Source: Bacteroidales bacterium UBA1756
GTDB taxonomy: Bacteria > Bacteroidota > Bacteroidia > Bacteroidales > WCHB1-69
Length of the DNA stretch: 33,840 nucleotides
Assembly (NCBI GenBank): GCA_002314795.1
Contig: DCHI01000012.1
Coordinates: 1-33,840 of the forward strand
Direction of reading: 5' to 3'
Part shown: piece after piece, positions 24,047 through 32,565 of the stretch
Position numbering within the stretch: the first letter of the stretch is position 1
Layout: each line of letters opens with the position of its first letter
Position numbers and translations under genes: made by a program
Notes under the pieces: model-generated
What the model was told of the DNA's origin: nothing
The model's input: only the letters and a program-made list of their open reading frames with translations
Database searches by the model: none

Positions 24047-24982
24047 ATGAGTACGGAAGGTAAAAATTGGCGCGGACACCTGGCAGCTTTGGGCGTTTAC
24101 ATCATTTTTGGAATAAACCCGAACTGTTCGAAAGCGGTTGTTCCGGAATACATTTCACCGGAAGTATTCACGGCGCTGCGGATGCTGTTCGGGGCGGCGG
24201 CCTTCTGGATTCTTTCTCTTTTTACAAAAGAAGAAAAAGTGGAACGCGGCGATATGAAATGGATGGTTTGGGGTGCCGTCATTTTGGCTGGCACGCTTTT
24301 GGCCTTCGGACGCGCCTTCTGCTACACATCTCCCTGTTACGTATCCTTGATTTCGGCGACCAGCCCGCTACTTGTGATGCTGATGGCCGCACTGTTTCTC
24401 AAAGAGCCCATCTCGTGGCGCAAGTCCATTGGCGTACTCGTGGGCATTTCCGGAGCCCTGTTCATCGTACTTTTCTCTTGGGCCATCGATGCAAACGCCA
24501 CGCCCATCGGCTTGACGCTGTGCTTCGTCAACATCCTTTTCTACGCTTCGTATCTATTGATAACACGTTCTATATCAGCTAAATATTCTCCTATTACGTT
24601 AATGAAATGGATGTTTCTGTTCGGGAGTGCCGTTTGCGTCCCCATCGCAATTCCGTTTCTCTCACCCGAAAGCAGTCCCATTCTATTCGGACCGGTTGAT
24701 GGCACGGCGTACCTGAATTTGTTCACCGTCTTGATATTTGCCACCGTCGTCGCATACTTTCTCCTTCCGATTGCTTTGCGCGTACTGCGTCCTACAACCG
24801 TAAGTATGTACAGCAATCTACAGCCGGTAGTAACAGCTTGCGTGGCCATTGTTTTCGGGCAAGACATTTTCACTTGGAACAAGCCCGTCGCACTCGTGCT
24901 CATCCTTTTCGGCGTTTATTTGGTAACCACGAGTCGTTCCCTCGAAGACGTGAAAAGTCGGTTTCAAAAAAAACGAAAATAA
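24047..24982 (+). CDS. DMT-superfamily transporter (EamA family)
   Basis: This 311-residue protein has ten hydrophobic segments in two EamA repeats (about 10-145 and 155-300). Typical features are FGINPNCSKAVVPEYISPEV with FTALRMLFGA in the first repeat and SMYSNLQPVVTACVAIVFGQ in the second. EamA members export amino acids, purines or other metabolites; the substrate cannot be read from sequence. It starts 9 bases after the DUF5020-like barrel gene, so the pair is probably co-transcribed. The basic tail FQKKRK is cytoplasmic. Confidence 0.93.
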   Translation: MSTEGKNWRGHLAALGVYIIFGINPNCSKAVVPEYISPEVFTALRMLFGAAAFWILSLFTKEEKVERGDMKWMVWGAVILAGTLLAFGRAFCYTSPCYVSLISATSPLLVMLMAALFLKEPISWRKSIGVLVGISGALFIVLFSWAIDANATPIGLTLCFVNILFYASYLLITRSISAKYSPITLMKWMFLFGSAVCVPIAIPFLSPESSPILFGPVDGTAYLNLFTVLIFATVVAYFLLPIALRVLRPTTVSMYSNLQPVVTACVAIVFGQDIFTWNKPVALVLILFGVYLVTTSRSLEDVKSRFQKKRK

Positions 24983-25007
24983 CACGAATCTATATGGAAT
25001 TGTTTCG

Positions 25008-25015
25008 TACATTTG
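25008..25015 (+). promoter_or_regulatory. panC promoter, -7 element TACATTTG
   Basis: TACATTTGCC lies 75 bases before the panC ATG. panC also has an unusually good ribosome-binding site for this phylum, AGGAGG at 25078-25083, 7 bases before the ATG. Confidence 0.5.
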
Positions 25016-25090
25016 CCAGCCAAAATTGAAAGTAAGCATCTTTTTATAACTTTTTGATATAAAAATAGATAGACAATAGGAGGAAAATAA

Positions 25091-25927
25091 ATGCTGGTCA
25101 TTAAAACCGTTGATGAACTTCAAGACGTATTATTTAGGGTGCACAGTGCCGGCAAATCGGTAGGATTGGTTCCAACGATGGGGGCATTGCACGAAGGCCA
25201 TCTCTCACTGATGAAACGAGCACGCCGCGAAAACCAGGCCACAGTCTGTTCCATCTTCGTCAATCCCACCCAATTCAACAATAAGGAAGATTTGGAAAAA
25301 TATCCTCGCACGCTTGAGGCGGACTTGAAATTGGTGGAAGAATATATGGATTTTGTTTTCGCTCCTTCTGCTGAGGAAGTTTATAAAGTCCCCGCCACCG
25401 AGCATTACGACTTTGGCGACTTGGAAAAGGTGATGGAAGGCCCAATGCGTCCAGGGCATTTCAATGGCGTCGGAATCATTGTGAAACGTCTGTTCGACTG
25501 GATTCGCCCTGACAAGGCCTACTTTGGAGAGAAGGATTTTCAGCAGATTGCCATCATCAAGAGTTTGGTGCGTCAATGCAACCTTGACATTCAGATTGTC
25601 CCCTGCCCCATCGTCCGCGAGGAGAGCGGTTTAGCCCTCAGTTCCCGCAACAAACGTCTGTCGGAATACGAACATACGCAAGCCGCCAACATCTACCGCA
25701 TTTTGAAAGAGTCGCTGGAGCTGAAAACCGACTCCGTGGCAGAAATCAAAAAGTTTGTTGCCAACGAGATTGAAAAAATCGATGTACTCAAATTAGAATA
25801 TTACGAAATTGTCGATGGAGAGACGTTACAACCTGTCAACAGCTTGAACGACAGCAACTCCATCGTGGGATGCATCACCGTTTATGCCGGAGAAGTCCGT
25901 CTGATTGACAATATTCGTTACAAATAA
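25091..25927 (+). CDS. panC: Pantothenate synthetase (pantoate-beta-alanine ligase)
   Basis: PanC joins pantoate to beta-alanine with ATP to give pantothenate, the vitamin core of CoA. The 278 residues match the family. Signatures are VPTMGALHEGHLSLM near residue 27 (the HxGH nucleotide motif), IFVNPTQFN, RPGHFNGVGIIVKRLF, AYFGEKDFQQ and LALSSRNKRLS (the KMSKS-like loop). A clear AGGAGG sits before the ATG. panD follows 37 bases later, so the two steps that make and use beta-alanine are linked. panB is not in the window. Confidence 0.97.
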   Translation: MLVIKTVDELQDVLFRVHSAGKSVGLVPTMGALHEGHLSLMKRARRENQATVCSIFVNPTQFNNKEDLEKYPRTLEADLKLVEEYMDFVFAPSAEEVYKVPATEHYDFGDLEKVMEGPMRPGHFNGVGIIVKRLFDWIRPDKAYFGEKDFQQIAIIKSLVRQCNLDIQIVPCPIVREESGLALSSRNKRLSEYEHTQAANIYRILKESLELKTDSVAEIKKFVANEIEKIDVLKLEYYEIVDGETLQPVNSLNDSNSIVGCITVYAGEVRLIDNIRYK

Positions 25928-25964
25928 TCCGAATTTTCGTTTTCGAAAAACGAATTGATAAAAA

Positions 25965-26309
25965 ATGCAAATCGAACTTTTAAAATCTAAAATACATCAG
26001 GTTGCCGTTACGGAAGCGAACCTGAATTATGTAGGCAGTATCACCATCGATGAAGCACTGATGGAAGCCGCCAATCTTATTGAAAATGAAAAGGTTCAGG
26101 TTCTGAACATCAACAATGGCGAGCGTTTGGAAACGTACGTCATCAAAGGGAAAAGGAACTCCGGCGTCATCTGCTTGAACGGCCCCGCCGCACGGAAGGC
26201 CTGCGTCGGTGACGTTGTCGTCATCATCTCCTATTGTTCTATGGATTTTGAAGAGGCGAAGACGTTCAAACCAACCGTTATCTTCCCGAAAGACAACCAC
26301 ATAGACTAA
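25965..26309 (+). CDS. panD: Aspartate 1-decarboxylase proenzyme
   Basis: PanD decarboxylates aspartate to beta-alanine for pantothenate synthesis. It is made as a proenzyme that cleaves itself between G24 and S25 (YVGSITID) to form a pyruvoyl group. The 114 residues match the family of about 115-130. LKSKIHQVAVTEANLNYVGS, VINNGERLETYVI-type sequence (NINNGERLETYVIKG) and LNGPAARKACVGDVVVIISY are present. It lies directly after panC and 27 bases before gpmA. This is the second pyruvoyl enzyme of the window, after psd. Confidence 0.97.
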   Translation: MQIELLKSKIHQVAVTEANLNYVGSITIDEALMEAANLIENEKVQVLNINNGERLETYVIKGKRNSGVICLNGPAARKACVGDVVVIISYCSMDFEEAKTFKPTVIFPKDNHID

Positions 26310-26336
26310 TATTTTCTTTTAATTAAATATCTTAAA

Positions 26337-27089
26337 ATGCACAGATTAGTATTGATTCGCCACGGCGAAAGTGAATGGAACAAGGCCAACCTCTTTACCG
26401 GTTGGACCGATGTTGACTTGTCAGAAAAAGGATTGCAGGAAGCTGCCGAAGCCGGCGTCGCGATGAAGGAAGCCGGATTCTGCTTCGAATACGCCTACAC
26501 ATCCTTCTTGAAACGTGCCATCAAGACCTTGAACATCGCATTGGAAAATATGGACCAACTTTGGATTCCCGTTGAAAAGAGCTGGCGTCTGAATGAAAAA
26601 CATTACGGCGCCCTCCAAGGATTCAACAAAGCTGAAATGACGGAAAAATATGGTCCCGAAAAGATCAAGATGTGGCGCCGCAGCTACGACATCCGTCCCG
26701 AAAGTCTCGCCGATGACGACGACCGTAACCCGGCACTCGACCCGCGCTACCGCAACATCGACGACCCGATGGCCAAACCGCATACCGAAGCCCTTTGCGA
26801 CACCATCGCCCGCATCGTTCCCTATTGGGAAAACGTCATTCGCCCAAGAGTAGCCGCTTCCACCGGTGACATCATCATCGCTGCTCACGGAAACAGCTTG
26901 CGTGGCATCATCAAGGTTCTCAAAAACATCTCCGATGAAGACATCATCGGTTTGAACCTTCCGACCGGCATTCCTTACGTTTTTGAATTTGACGACAATA
27001 TGAACCTTCAAAAAGACTATTTCCTCGCCGATGAAGAAACAGTCAAAAAATTGATGGACGCCGTTGCCAATCAAGGAAATAAGAAATAA
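26337..27089 (+). CDS. gpmA: 2,3-bisphosphoglycerate-dependent phosphoglycerate mutase
   Basis: GpmA interconverts 3- and 2-phosphoglycerate in glycolysis through a phosphohistidine. The 250 residues match the family. H9 in LIRHGESEWNKANLFTGW is the phosphorylated residue; TSFLKRAIKTL, RLNEKHYGALQGFNKAE and AAHGNSLRGIIK (second catalytic histidine) complete the active site. It lies 27 bases after panD and is followed by a strong hairpin, so it closes the panC-panD-gpmA transcript. Confidence 0.97.
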   Translation: MHRLVLIRHGESEWNKANLFTGWTDVDLSEKGLQEAAEAGVAMKEAGFCFEYAYTSFLKRAIKTLNIALENMDQLWIPVEKSWRLNEKHYGALQGFNKAEMTEKYGPEKIKMWRRSYDIRPESLADDDDRNPALDPRYRNIDDPMAKPHTEALCDTIARIVPYWENVIRPRVAASTGDIIIAAHGNSLRGIIKVLKNISDEDIIGLNLPTGIPYVFEFDDNMNLQKDYFLADEETVKKLMDAVANQGNKK

Positions 27090-27109
27090 AGGATTACTTT
27101 TTCCATACG

Positions 27110-27152
27110 AATAATCGCGATGTTTCGGAATAGAACATCGCGATTATTGTTT
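27110..27152 (+). terminator. Long hairpin after gpmA
   Basis: AATAATCGCGATGTT at 27110-27124 pairs perfectly over 15 bp with AACATCGCGATTATT at 27134-27148, around a 9-base loop. GTTTT follows. The T-run is short, but the stem is long and GC-rich in the centre. It separates gpmA from the tandem repeat and the xseA promoter. Confidence 0.8.
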
Positions 27153-27164
27153 TCCCATATTCCC

Positions 27165-27258
27165 AACTTTACGAACTTTACAAACCTTACAAACTTTACA
27201 AACCTTACAAACTTTATAAACTTTACGAACTTTACAAACTTTACAAACTTTACGAACT
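27165..27258. repeat. 9-bp tandem repeat, 10.4 copies of AACTTTACA
   Basis: Ten complete 9-bp units run from 27165 to 27254, plus AACT to 27258. The commonest form is AACTTTACA; variants are AACTTTACG, AACCTTACA and AACTTTATA. The array ends 7 bases before the -7 element of xseA and therefore covers its -33 region. On the minus strand each unit presents TTTG, the -33 core word, every 9 bases. Arrays of this kind can change copy number by slippage, which would alter the spacing and content upstream of the promoter. Confidence 0.92.
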
Positions 27259-27265
27259 AAAATCG

Positions 27266-27273
27266 TACCTTTG
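27266..27273 (+). promoter_or_regulatory. xseA promoter, -7 element TACCTTTG
   Basis: TACCTTTGCACCC lies 20 bases before the xseA ATG. The -33 position falls inside the 9-bp tandem array and has no TTTG on this strand; each unit offers only CTTTAC. Confidence 0.6.
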
Positions 27274-27293
27274 CACCCATTTTTAACCGGACG

Positions 27294-28682
27294 ATGAAGA
27301 CGACAACTTTCAATGGCAAAACCGTTTACACACTTACGCAAGTAGGGCAAAGCATCCAATCGATGATTGAACGCACCTACTGCCACCCCTACTACATCCA
27401 GGCGGAAATGGTAAAACTCAATCCGTACATACGGACGGGGCATTGCTATCCGGAACTGGTTGAAAAGGACGGGGCTCGCGTCAAGGCGCAAATGAGAGCC
27501 GTCATCTGGGCAGACACTTACACACGCATCAACCAGCGTTTCATCCAAATCACCGGAGAACCGCTCCGCGACGGAATCACCATCTTATGTTTGGCAACGG
27601 TCCAGTTCTCCCCTCAATACGGACTTGCCTTGTACATTCAAGACATTGAGCCCACTTTCACTTTGGGAGAAATGGCGAAAACGCGCTTGGAGACGATTGC
27701 ACGGCTGAAAAAAGAGGGAATCTACGATGCGAACAAGAGACTGGAAATGCCGTTGCTTCCGAGACGAGTGGCGGTCATTTCCATTGAAACCAGCAAGGGG
27801 TTCAGTGATTTTACCATTACATTAAACAGTAATTCAAACGGTTACACATTTCAGACGACACTGTTTCCTTCTTTGCTGCAAGGGGAAAAAGCCATCGGGA
27901 CAATGCTGAACCAGTTGGATCTGATTGAAAAACGGCAAGAGGAATTTGATTGCGTGGCCATCATTCGTGGCGGTGGCGGCGACGTCGGACTCGCCTGCTA
28001 CGACCATTACGAATTAGCCCGCCGCGTAGCCACCTTCCCGCTTCCCATCTTGTCCGGAATCGGCCACTCAACCAATGAAACCATTACCGAAAATGTCTCT
28101 TTCGCCAACAAAATCACGCCTACGGAAGTGGCCTACTTCTTGATTGGAAAATTCAACGATTTTGAAACGAAAGTAAATGAAGCACAGGACTTTATCACTA
28201 ACAAGACGTTAAACATTCTCCAAAGCGAAAGAGAAAAGAACACCCTTTTTGAAAGCAAATTGCAACTCGTTGCTCACCGGCTTATCGCCAAAGAAAACAG
28301 TCGTCTCCTGCGTGCACAAACGACGTTGCAACTTTCTGGTAGAAAACTACTTGAGACAAACAAACATCTTCTAAACACACTTTCCCAACGGCTAAAAGAC
28401 AGTGCCATTGAAAGCATCAGCAATGAAAAGGGCAAACAGGCACTTTTCGAATCGCAGTTGCAACTATTTGCCAAACAGCGTTTGGAAAAGGAAAAAGCAG
28501 AATTAAAGTACATTGCGGGAAAATTGGAACTGCTTCATCCCTCCAACATTCTGCGGCGCGGCTTCAGCATTACGATGCTCAACGGGAAAGCCGTCACCGA
28601 CGCCGCCTGCCTGAAAAAAGGCGACACCGTTGAAACGACATTCTTTGTCGGAAAGAAAACATTCACAGTAGAAACTGATTGA
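27294..28682 (+). CDS. xseA: Exodeoxyribonuclease VII large subunit
   Basis: XseA is the catalytic subunit of exonuclease VII, which trims single-stranded DNA ends. The 462 residues match the family. An N-terminal OB-fold (about 8-115) precedes the catalytic domain with IIRGGGGD (R225 and the glycines to 229) and PILSGIGHSTNETI. A long coiled coil follows (about 285-420) containing two similar blocks, LFESKLQL near 318 and LFESQLQL near 383, and the protein closes with ILRRGFSITM. The small-subunit gene xseB, often next door, is absent: rimM overlaps or follows directly. The promoter is preceded by a tandem repeat that may make expression variable. Confidence 0.95.
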   Translation: MKTTTFNGKTVYTLTQVGQSIQSMIERTYCHPYYIQAEMVKLNPYIRTGHCYPELVEKDGARVKAQMRAVIWADTYTRINQRFIQITGEPLRDGITILCLATVQFSPQYGLALYIQDIEPTFTLGEMAKTRLETIARLKKEGIYDANKRLEMPLLPRRVAVISIETSKGFSDFTITLNSNSNGYTFQTTLFPSLLQGEKAIGTMLNQLDLIEKRQEEFDCVAIIRGGGGDVGLACYDHYELARRVATFPLPILSGIGHSTNETITENVSFANKITPTEVAYFLIGKFNDFETKVNEAQDFITNKTLNILQSEREKNTLFESKLQLVAHRLIAKENSRLLRAQTTLQLSGRKLLETNKHLLNTLSQRLKDSAIESISNEKGKQALFESQLQLFAKQRLEKEKAELKYIAGKLELLHPSNILRRGFSITMLNGKAVTDAACLKKGDTVETTFFVGKKTFTVETD

Positions 28683-28702
28683 AAATCACCAAATTATTAT
28701 TG

Positions 28703-29236
28703 ATGAACGACGCATATTTTTACCTTGGTCTTATCACCAAGCCTTTCGGTTACAAAGGACAATTGTACATTTATTTAGATACGGACGAGCCGGAAAAATA
28801 CGCCAATTTGCGTGCCGTCTTTCTTTTAGAAGGTGACGAATACATCCCCTATATGATTGAAGAAATCAATCTGCAAGGGAACAAGACCGCCATCGTCAAA
28901 TTTATGGACGTTGACGGCGAGGACGCGAAGGCGTTAGTCAAATCGGAACTATACTTGCCACTCAGTGATTTGCCGCCGCTCACGGGGAATCATTTTTACT
29001 ATCACGAAGTAATTGGTTTTCAAGTTGTTGATTCTGTTCGCGGCGAAATCGGGACGTGCAAAGATTTCATTGACATCAGTAACCAGCCCATTATGGTGGT
29101 CGATTATTCAGGAACGGAAATTCTCATTCCTGCCGTTGATGAAATTTTCAAGGAGGTAGATCGTGACGGCAAAAGGCTCCACATCACGGCGCCAGACGGA
29201 CTTATCGACATTTATATCGGAGGAGAAAACGCTTGA
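28703..29236 (+). CDS. rimM: 16S rRNA processing protein RimM
   Basis: RimM binds ribosomal protein S19 and helps mature the 30S head. The 177 residues match the family: an N-terminal RimM domain (YLGLITKPFGYKGQLYIYLD near residue 6) and a C-terminal PRC-barrel (YYHEVIGFQVVD near 100, then ILIPAVDEIFKEVD). A TTG at 28679, overlapping the xseA stop, would add eight residues (KITKLLL) not expected in RimM, so the ATG at 28703 is preferred. Its stop overlaps the start of the methyltransferase gene, so the two are translationally coupled. Confidence 0.93.
   Translation: MNDAYFYLGLITKPFGYKGQLYIYLDTDEPEKYANLRAVFLLEGDEYIPYMIEEINLQGNKTAIVKFMDVDGEDAKALVKSELYLPLSDLPPLTGNHFYYHEVIGFQVVDSVRGEIGTCKDFIDISNQPIMVVDYSGTEILIPAVDEIFKEVDRDGKRLHITAPDGLIDIYIGGENA
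29219..29225 (+). promoter_or_regulatory. Strong ribosome-binding site deciding a TTG start
   Basis: GGAGGAG lies 7 bases before TTG at 29233. Few genes in this window have such a good Shine-Dalgarno sequence. It supports the TTG as the true start of the trmN6-like gene, whose next methionine is far inside. Confidence 0.8.
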
Positions 29237-29982
29237 AAAACGAAAACGATTTATTTGATTTTCAGCATTTTTCTCTTCATCACGGGAAAAGTACGCTCAA
29301 GATTGGAACCGATAGTGTGCTGCTTGCCGCGCTCGTTCCGATTGATGGTGTGACGAACGTTTTGGATATTGGATGCGGCTGCGGAGTCATCGGATTCTGC
29401 ATCGCTGACCGGATAGCGGACCAAAGTTCCGAAAACGTAGAAGTCACAGGCATTGACATTGATACCGACTCCATTGATGAAGCCCGGCTCAATGCCAGCA
29501 ACTTTCCGCATCAAGAACAAATCTCTTTTCTCTTTGAAAAAATTGATTTACAACATTTTATTTTAAAAAAAGAGCAAAAGAAATTTTCACTAATCGTCAG
29601 CAATCCTCCCTATTTCGGCAGTTCGTTGAAACCCGAAAATGTCAAGAATTTGAGAAGTAAACATCGTGATGACAACCTATCCTTTGACGAATTGGTTGAA
29701 AATGCGGTCCGTCTTTTAGCCGACGATGGCCACTTTTACGTCATTTTGCCTACGTCCGAAGCCATTGATTTTGAATCTATTGCAAAGAAAAAACTTCATC
29801 TTTGCGAAAAAATAGCCATCCGCCCCGTACCTGACAAACCCGTCAACCGGTTCATTCTCGGTTTTTCAAAGCAAATTCCAATAAACATCAAAGAACAAGA
29901 GTTGCTTATTCGTGACGAAAACCGGAATTACAGTCGAGAGTACCGGAACATCACCCTTTCTTTTTATACAAAATTAAAATAG
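29233..29982 (+). CDS. trmN6: tRNA1(Val) A37 N6-methyltransferase, TrmN6/YfiC-like
   Basis: This 249-residue SAM-dependent methyltransferase carries FQHFSLHHGKSTLKIGTDSVLL near the N-terminus, a family signature, the SAM-binding loop VLDIGCGCGVIG near residue 43 and the N6-adenine motif SNPPYF near 118. YfiC/TrmN6 methylates A37 next to the anticodon of tRNA-Val. The TTG start overlaps the rimM stop (4 bases shared between the frames) and is backed by GGAGGAG. It lies between rimM and a SpoU methyltransferase, which fits RNA modification. The exact tRNA substrate is inferred from the family. Confidence 0.88.
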   Translation: MKNENDLFDFQHFSLHHGKSTLKIGTDSVLLAALVPIDGVTNVLDIGCGCGVIGFCIADRIADQSSENVEVTGIDIDTDSIDEARLNASNFPHQEQISFLFEKIDLQHFILKKEQKKFSLIVSNPPYFGSSLKPENVKNLRSKHRDDNLSFDELVENAVRLLADDGHFYVILPTSEAIDFESIAKKKLHLCEKIAIRPVPDKPVNRFILGFSKQIPINIKEQELLIRDENRNYSREYRNITLSFYTKLK

Positions 29983-30006
29983 TATTTATTATATAAAAAT
30001 CAATAT

Positions 30007-30549
30007 ATGAAGAAGTTATCAATGGAAGAGCTCCATCGAGTCAGCACAGAAGAATTCAAGGAACAGGAAAAAATCCCGTTGGTAGTCATTATGGACAATG
30101 TCCGAAGTATGTATAATGTCGGCTCCATTTTCAGGACGTGCGACGCTTTTTCCATCGACAAGTTGTTGCTTTGCGGCATCACTGCGTGTCCACCGCACAA
30201 GGAGATTGCAAAAACGGCACTCGGGGCAACCGAGTCGGTTGATTGGGCACATTACGACACGACGGAAGATGCTGTCAAAGAATTGAAGTCGGCAGGTTAT
30301 AAAATCTATGCTGTGGAACAGGTCGATACGTCCGTCTCATTGGAGAATTACGAAACAAGTGCGGATGAAAAAGTGGCGATTGTCTTAGGCAACGAGGTTT
30401 TCGGTGTTGACGACGCGGTTCTCCCCTACTGCGATGGCGCGATTGAGATACCACAGAACGGGACGAAGCATTCTCTGAACGTTTCCATTGCCGGCGGAAT
30501 CGTCATTTGGGAAATTTTCAAGCAGATGCGAGCACACGAAAACAATTAA
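30007..30549 (+). CDS. SpoU/TrmH-family RNA 2'-O-methyltransferase
   Basis: This 180-residue SPOUT methyltransferase shows the three family motifs: NVGSIFRTCDAF near residue 37 (motif 1), VLGNEVFGV near 128 (motif 2) and IPQNGTKHSLNVSIAGGI near 148 (motif 3, the knotted SAM site). The catalytic-type arginine in motif 1 and the NxS/N of motif 3 are present. It has no N-terminal substrate-recognition domain, as in TrmH and TrmL. Whether it acts on tRNA or rRNA cannot be decided from sequence. It follows the trmN6-like gene by 24 bases. Confidence 0.92.
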   Translation: MKKLSMEELHRVSTEEFKEQEKIPLVVIMDNVRSMYNVGSIFRTCDAFSIDKLLLCGITACPPHKEIAKTALGATESVDWAHYDTTEDAVKELKSAGYKIYAVEQVDTSVSLENYETSADEKVAIVLGNEVFGVDDAVLPYCDGAIEIPQNGTKHSLNVSIAGGIVIWEIFKQMRAHENN

Positions 30550-30635
30550 CACACAGATTGTTAAGAAATCAAGTTATTGCTTTTTAACGTTGAAAAACAC
30601 TGTGCAAAGGCCGAGAGAAATTCAAACATAATTTG

Positions 30636-30643
30636 TACCTTTG
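30636..30643 (+). promoter_or_regulatory. parE promoter, -7 element TACCTTTG
   Basis: TACCTTTGCCG lies 27 bases before the parE ATG. The 121-base gap from the SpoU gene holds no clear terminator hairpin, so read-through is possible as well. Confidence 0.55.
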
Positions 30644-30670
30644 CCGAAATAAAACCATTACCCTAAAACA

Positions 30671-32524
30671 ATGAGTGACAACTACAACGACTCGAATATC
30701 ATCACGTTAGAATGGTACGAGCACATTCGGCTGCGCCCCGGAATGTATATTGGCAAATTGGGCGACGGAAGTTCCCACGATGACGGCATTTACGTTTTAC
30801 TGAAAGAGGTTATTGACAATTCCATAGACGAATTTATGCAAGGTCACGGCAAATCCATTGAAGTAAGCATCAAGGACAATGTCGTAGCTGTGCGTGACTA
30901 TGGACGCGGCATTCCGCTCAACAAAATGATTGACTGCGTTTCCAAAATCAATACGGGGGGCAAGTTCAATAGCGAGGCCTTCACCAACTCCATCGGACAG
31001 AACGGCGTGGGTGTCAAGGCCGTGAACGCGCTTTCCACCTATTTCAAAGTGCAGAGTTTCCGTGACGGACAGACCAAGGCGGCCGAATTTTCGTGCGGCA
31101 AACTCACTTCTGAAACGCCCATCGAGTTGTGCGACCAACGTTCCGGAACTTACACGGCTTTCACCATTGACAACTCCATTTTTGTAAACTACCGCTGGTT
31201 CACACAGTACATCGAGAAGATGTTGTGGAACTATGCCTACCTGAACAAAGGTTTAGCCATCCATTTCAACGGACAAAAGTACCTATCCAAGAACGGCTTA
31301 TACGACCTTTTGTGCAAAAACGTCAATCAAGAGGAGATTTTATACGAACCCATTCATCTTCAGGACGAACGTTTCGAGTTTGTCATCACACATACAACGC
31401 GGCATTACGGGGAAGAGTACTACTCTTTCGTCAATAGCCAGAACACGACACAAGGCGGTACACACCAGAACGCTTTTCGAGAAGCCATCGTCAAAACCTT
31501 CCGCACCTATTTCGGGAAGGACTATGATCCATCGGACATCCGCAATGCCGTCGCGGCGGCCATCTCCATCAAAGTTCAGGAACCGGTTTTCGAATCCCAA
31601 ACCAAAATCCGACTCGGTTCCACAATGATGCAGCCCGATGGACAAACCATCCGAAATTACGTCAACGATGTGGTTAGCAAGTTGTTGGACAACTATTTGC
31701 ATATGCACACGGACGTCGGAGAAATCATCAAGAAAAAGATTCTCGAATCCGAAAGCGAGCGAAAAGCGATTGCCAACATCAAGAAAGGCAACAAGGAAAT
31801 TCAGAAAAAAGTCAGTTTGAACAACAGCAAGTTGCGTGACTGCAAGTACCATTTCAACAGCGACCGGAACGACAAGGGGCTCAACTCCACGATTTTCATT
31901 ACGGAGGGGCTTTCCGCTTCGGGCTCCATCACGCAGTCACGCGACAGCCAAACGCAAGCCGTTTTCAGTATGCGAGGGAAAACGCTGAACGTTATGAAAA
32001 GTGCGGAAGTTTATAAGAATGAAGAACTTAGCTTACTGAATGCCGCCTTAAACCTGGAAGATGGCATTGAAGGGCTTCGTTACAACAACATTGTCATCGC
32101 AACCGATGCCGATGTGGACGGAATGCACATCCGTCTGCTGCTGCTGACCTACTTTCTCAACTATTTTCCGGACGTAGTTCGGAACGGCCATATCTACATT
32201 CTCCAAACGCCACTTTTCCGTGTTCGCAACAAAACCAAGACTTTCTATTGCTATTCGGAACAGGAAAAGCTGGATGCCATCAAGCAAATCGGAGCGAAGC
32301 CCGAAATCACACGATTCAAAGGTTTGGGTGAAATTTCGCCAAAGGAATTTGTCAATTTCATTGGCAAAACGATGCGTTTGGAACCCGTTGTTTTAGAACC
32401 CAACACCAACATCAACAAACTGTTGGATTATTATATGGGGGGAAACAACAAAGAGCGCCAGCAGTTCATCATTGATAACCTTCGTGAAGAAATCGACGAA
32501 GTGAATCCCGATGAATGGAATTAA
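30671..32524 (+). CDS. parE: DNA topoisomerase IV subunit B (ParE)
   Basis: ParE is the ATPase and TOPRIM subunit of topoisomerase IV, which decatenates replicated chromosomes. The 617 residues fit ParE rather than the longer GyrB. RPGMYIG is at 22-28 and the ATPase Glu/Asn in EVIDNSIDE at 46-54. The TOPRIM domain has E412 in TEGLSASGSITQSRD and the metal-binding D479, D481 and D483 in DADVDG. SASGS, where most type II enzymes have SAGGS, is a feature I associate with Bacteroidota ParE. QTPLFRVRNK and GLGEISPKEF follow. The partner gene parC does not follow; instead a lipoprotein gene begins 41 bases later. Confidence 0.93.
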   Translation: MSDNYNDSNIITLEWYEHIRLRPGMYIGKLGDGSSHDDGIYVLLKEVIDNSIDEFMQGHGKSIEVSIKDNVVAVRDYGRGIPLNKMIDCVSKINTGGKFNSEAFTNSIGQNGVGVKAVNALSTYFKVQSFRDGQTKAAEFSCGKLTSETPIELCDQRSGTYTAFTIDNSIFVNYRWFTQYIEKMLWNYAYLNKGLAIHFNGQKYLSKNGLYDLLCKNVNQEEILYEPIHLQDERFEFVITHTTRHYGEEYYSFVNSQNTTQGGTHQNAFREAIVKTFRTYFGKDYDPSDIRNAVAAAISIKVQEPVFESQTKIRLGSTMMQPDGQTIRNYVNDVVSKLLDNYLHMHTDVGEIIKKKILESESERKAIANIKKGNKEIQKKVSLNNSKLRDCKYHFNSDRNDKGLNSTIFITEGLSASGSITQSRDSQTQAVFSMRGKTLNVMKSAEVYKNEELSLLNAALNLEDGIEGLRYNNIVIATDADVDGMHIRLLLLTYFLNYFPDVVRNGHIYILQTPLFRVRNKTKTFYCYSEQEKLDAIKQIGAKPEITRFKGLGEISPKEFVNFIGKTMRLEPVVLEPNTNINKLLDYYMGGNNKERQQFIIDNLREEIDEVNPDEWN

Positions 32525-32565
32525 ATCTATAAATATTTTTTTTAATCTTTTAAAATCAAACCAAA

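Noticed and set aside
27165..27258. CRISPR array
   Set aside because: The unit is only 9 bp with no spacers and no cas genes nearby; it is a minisatellite.
27144..27548. Minus-strand ORF of 134 codons with Lys-Val-Cys triplets
   Set aside because: The triplets are the translation of the 9-bp tandem repeat, and the rest is antisense to xseA. Any frame through a 9-bp array stays open or repeats, so this is not evidence of a protein.
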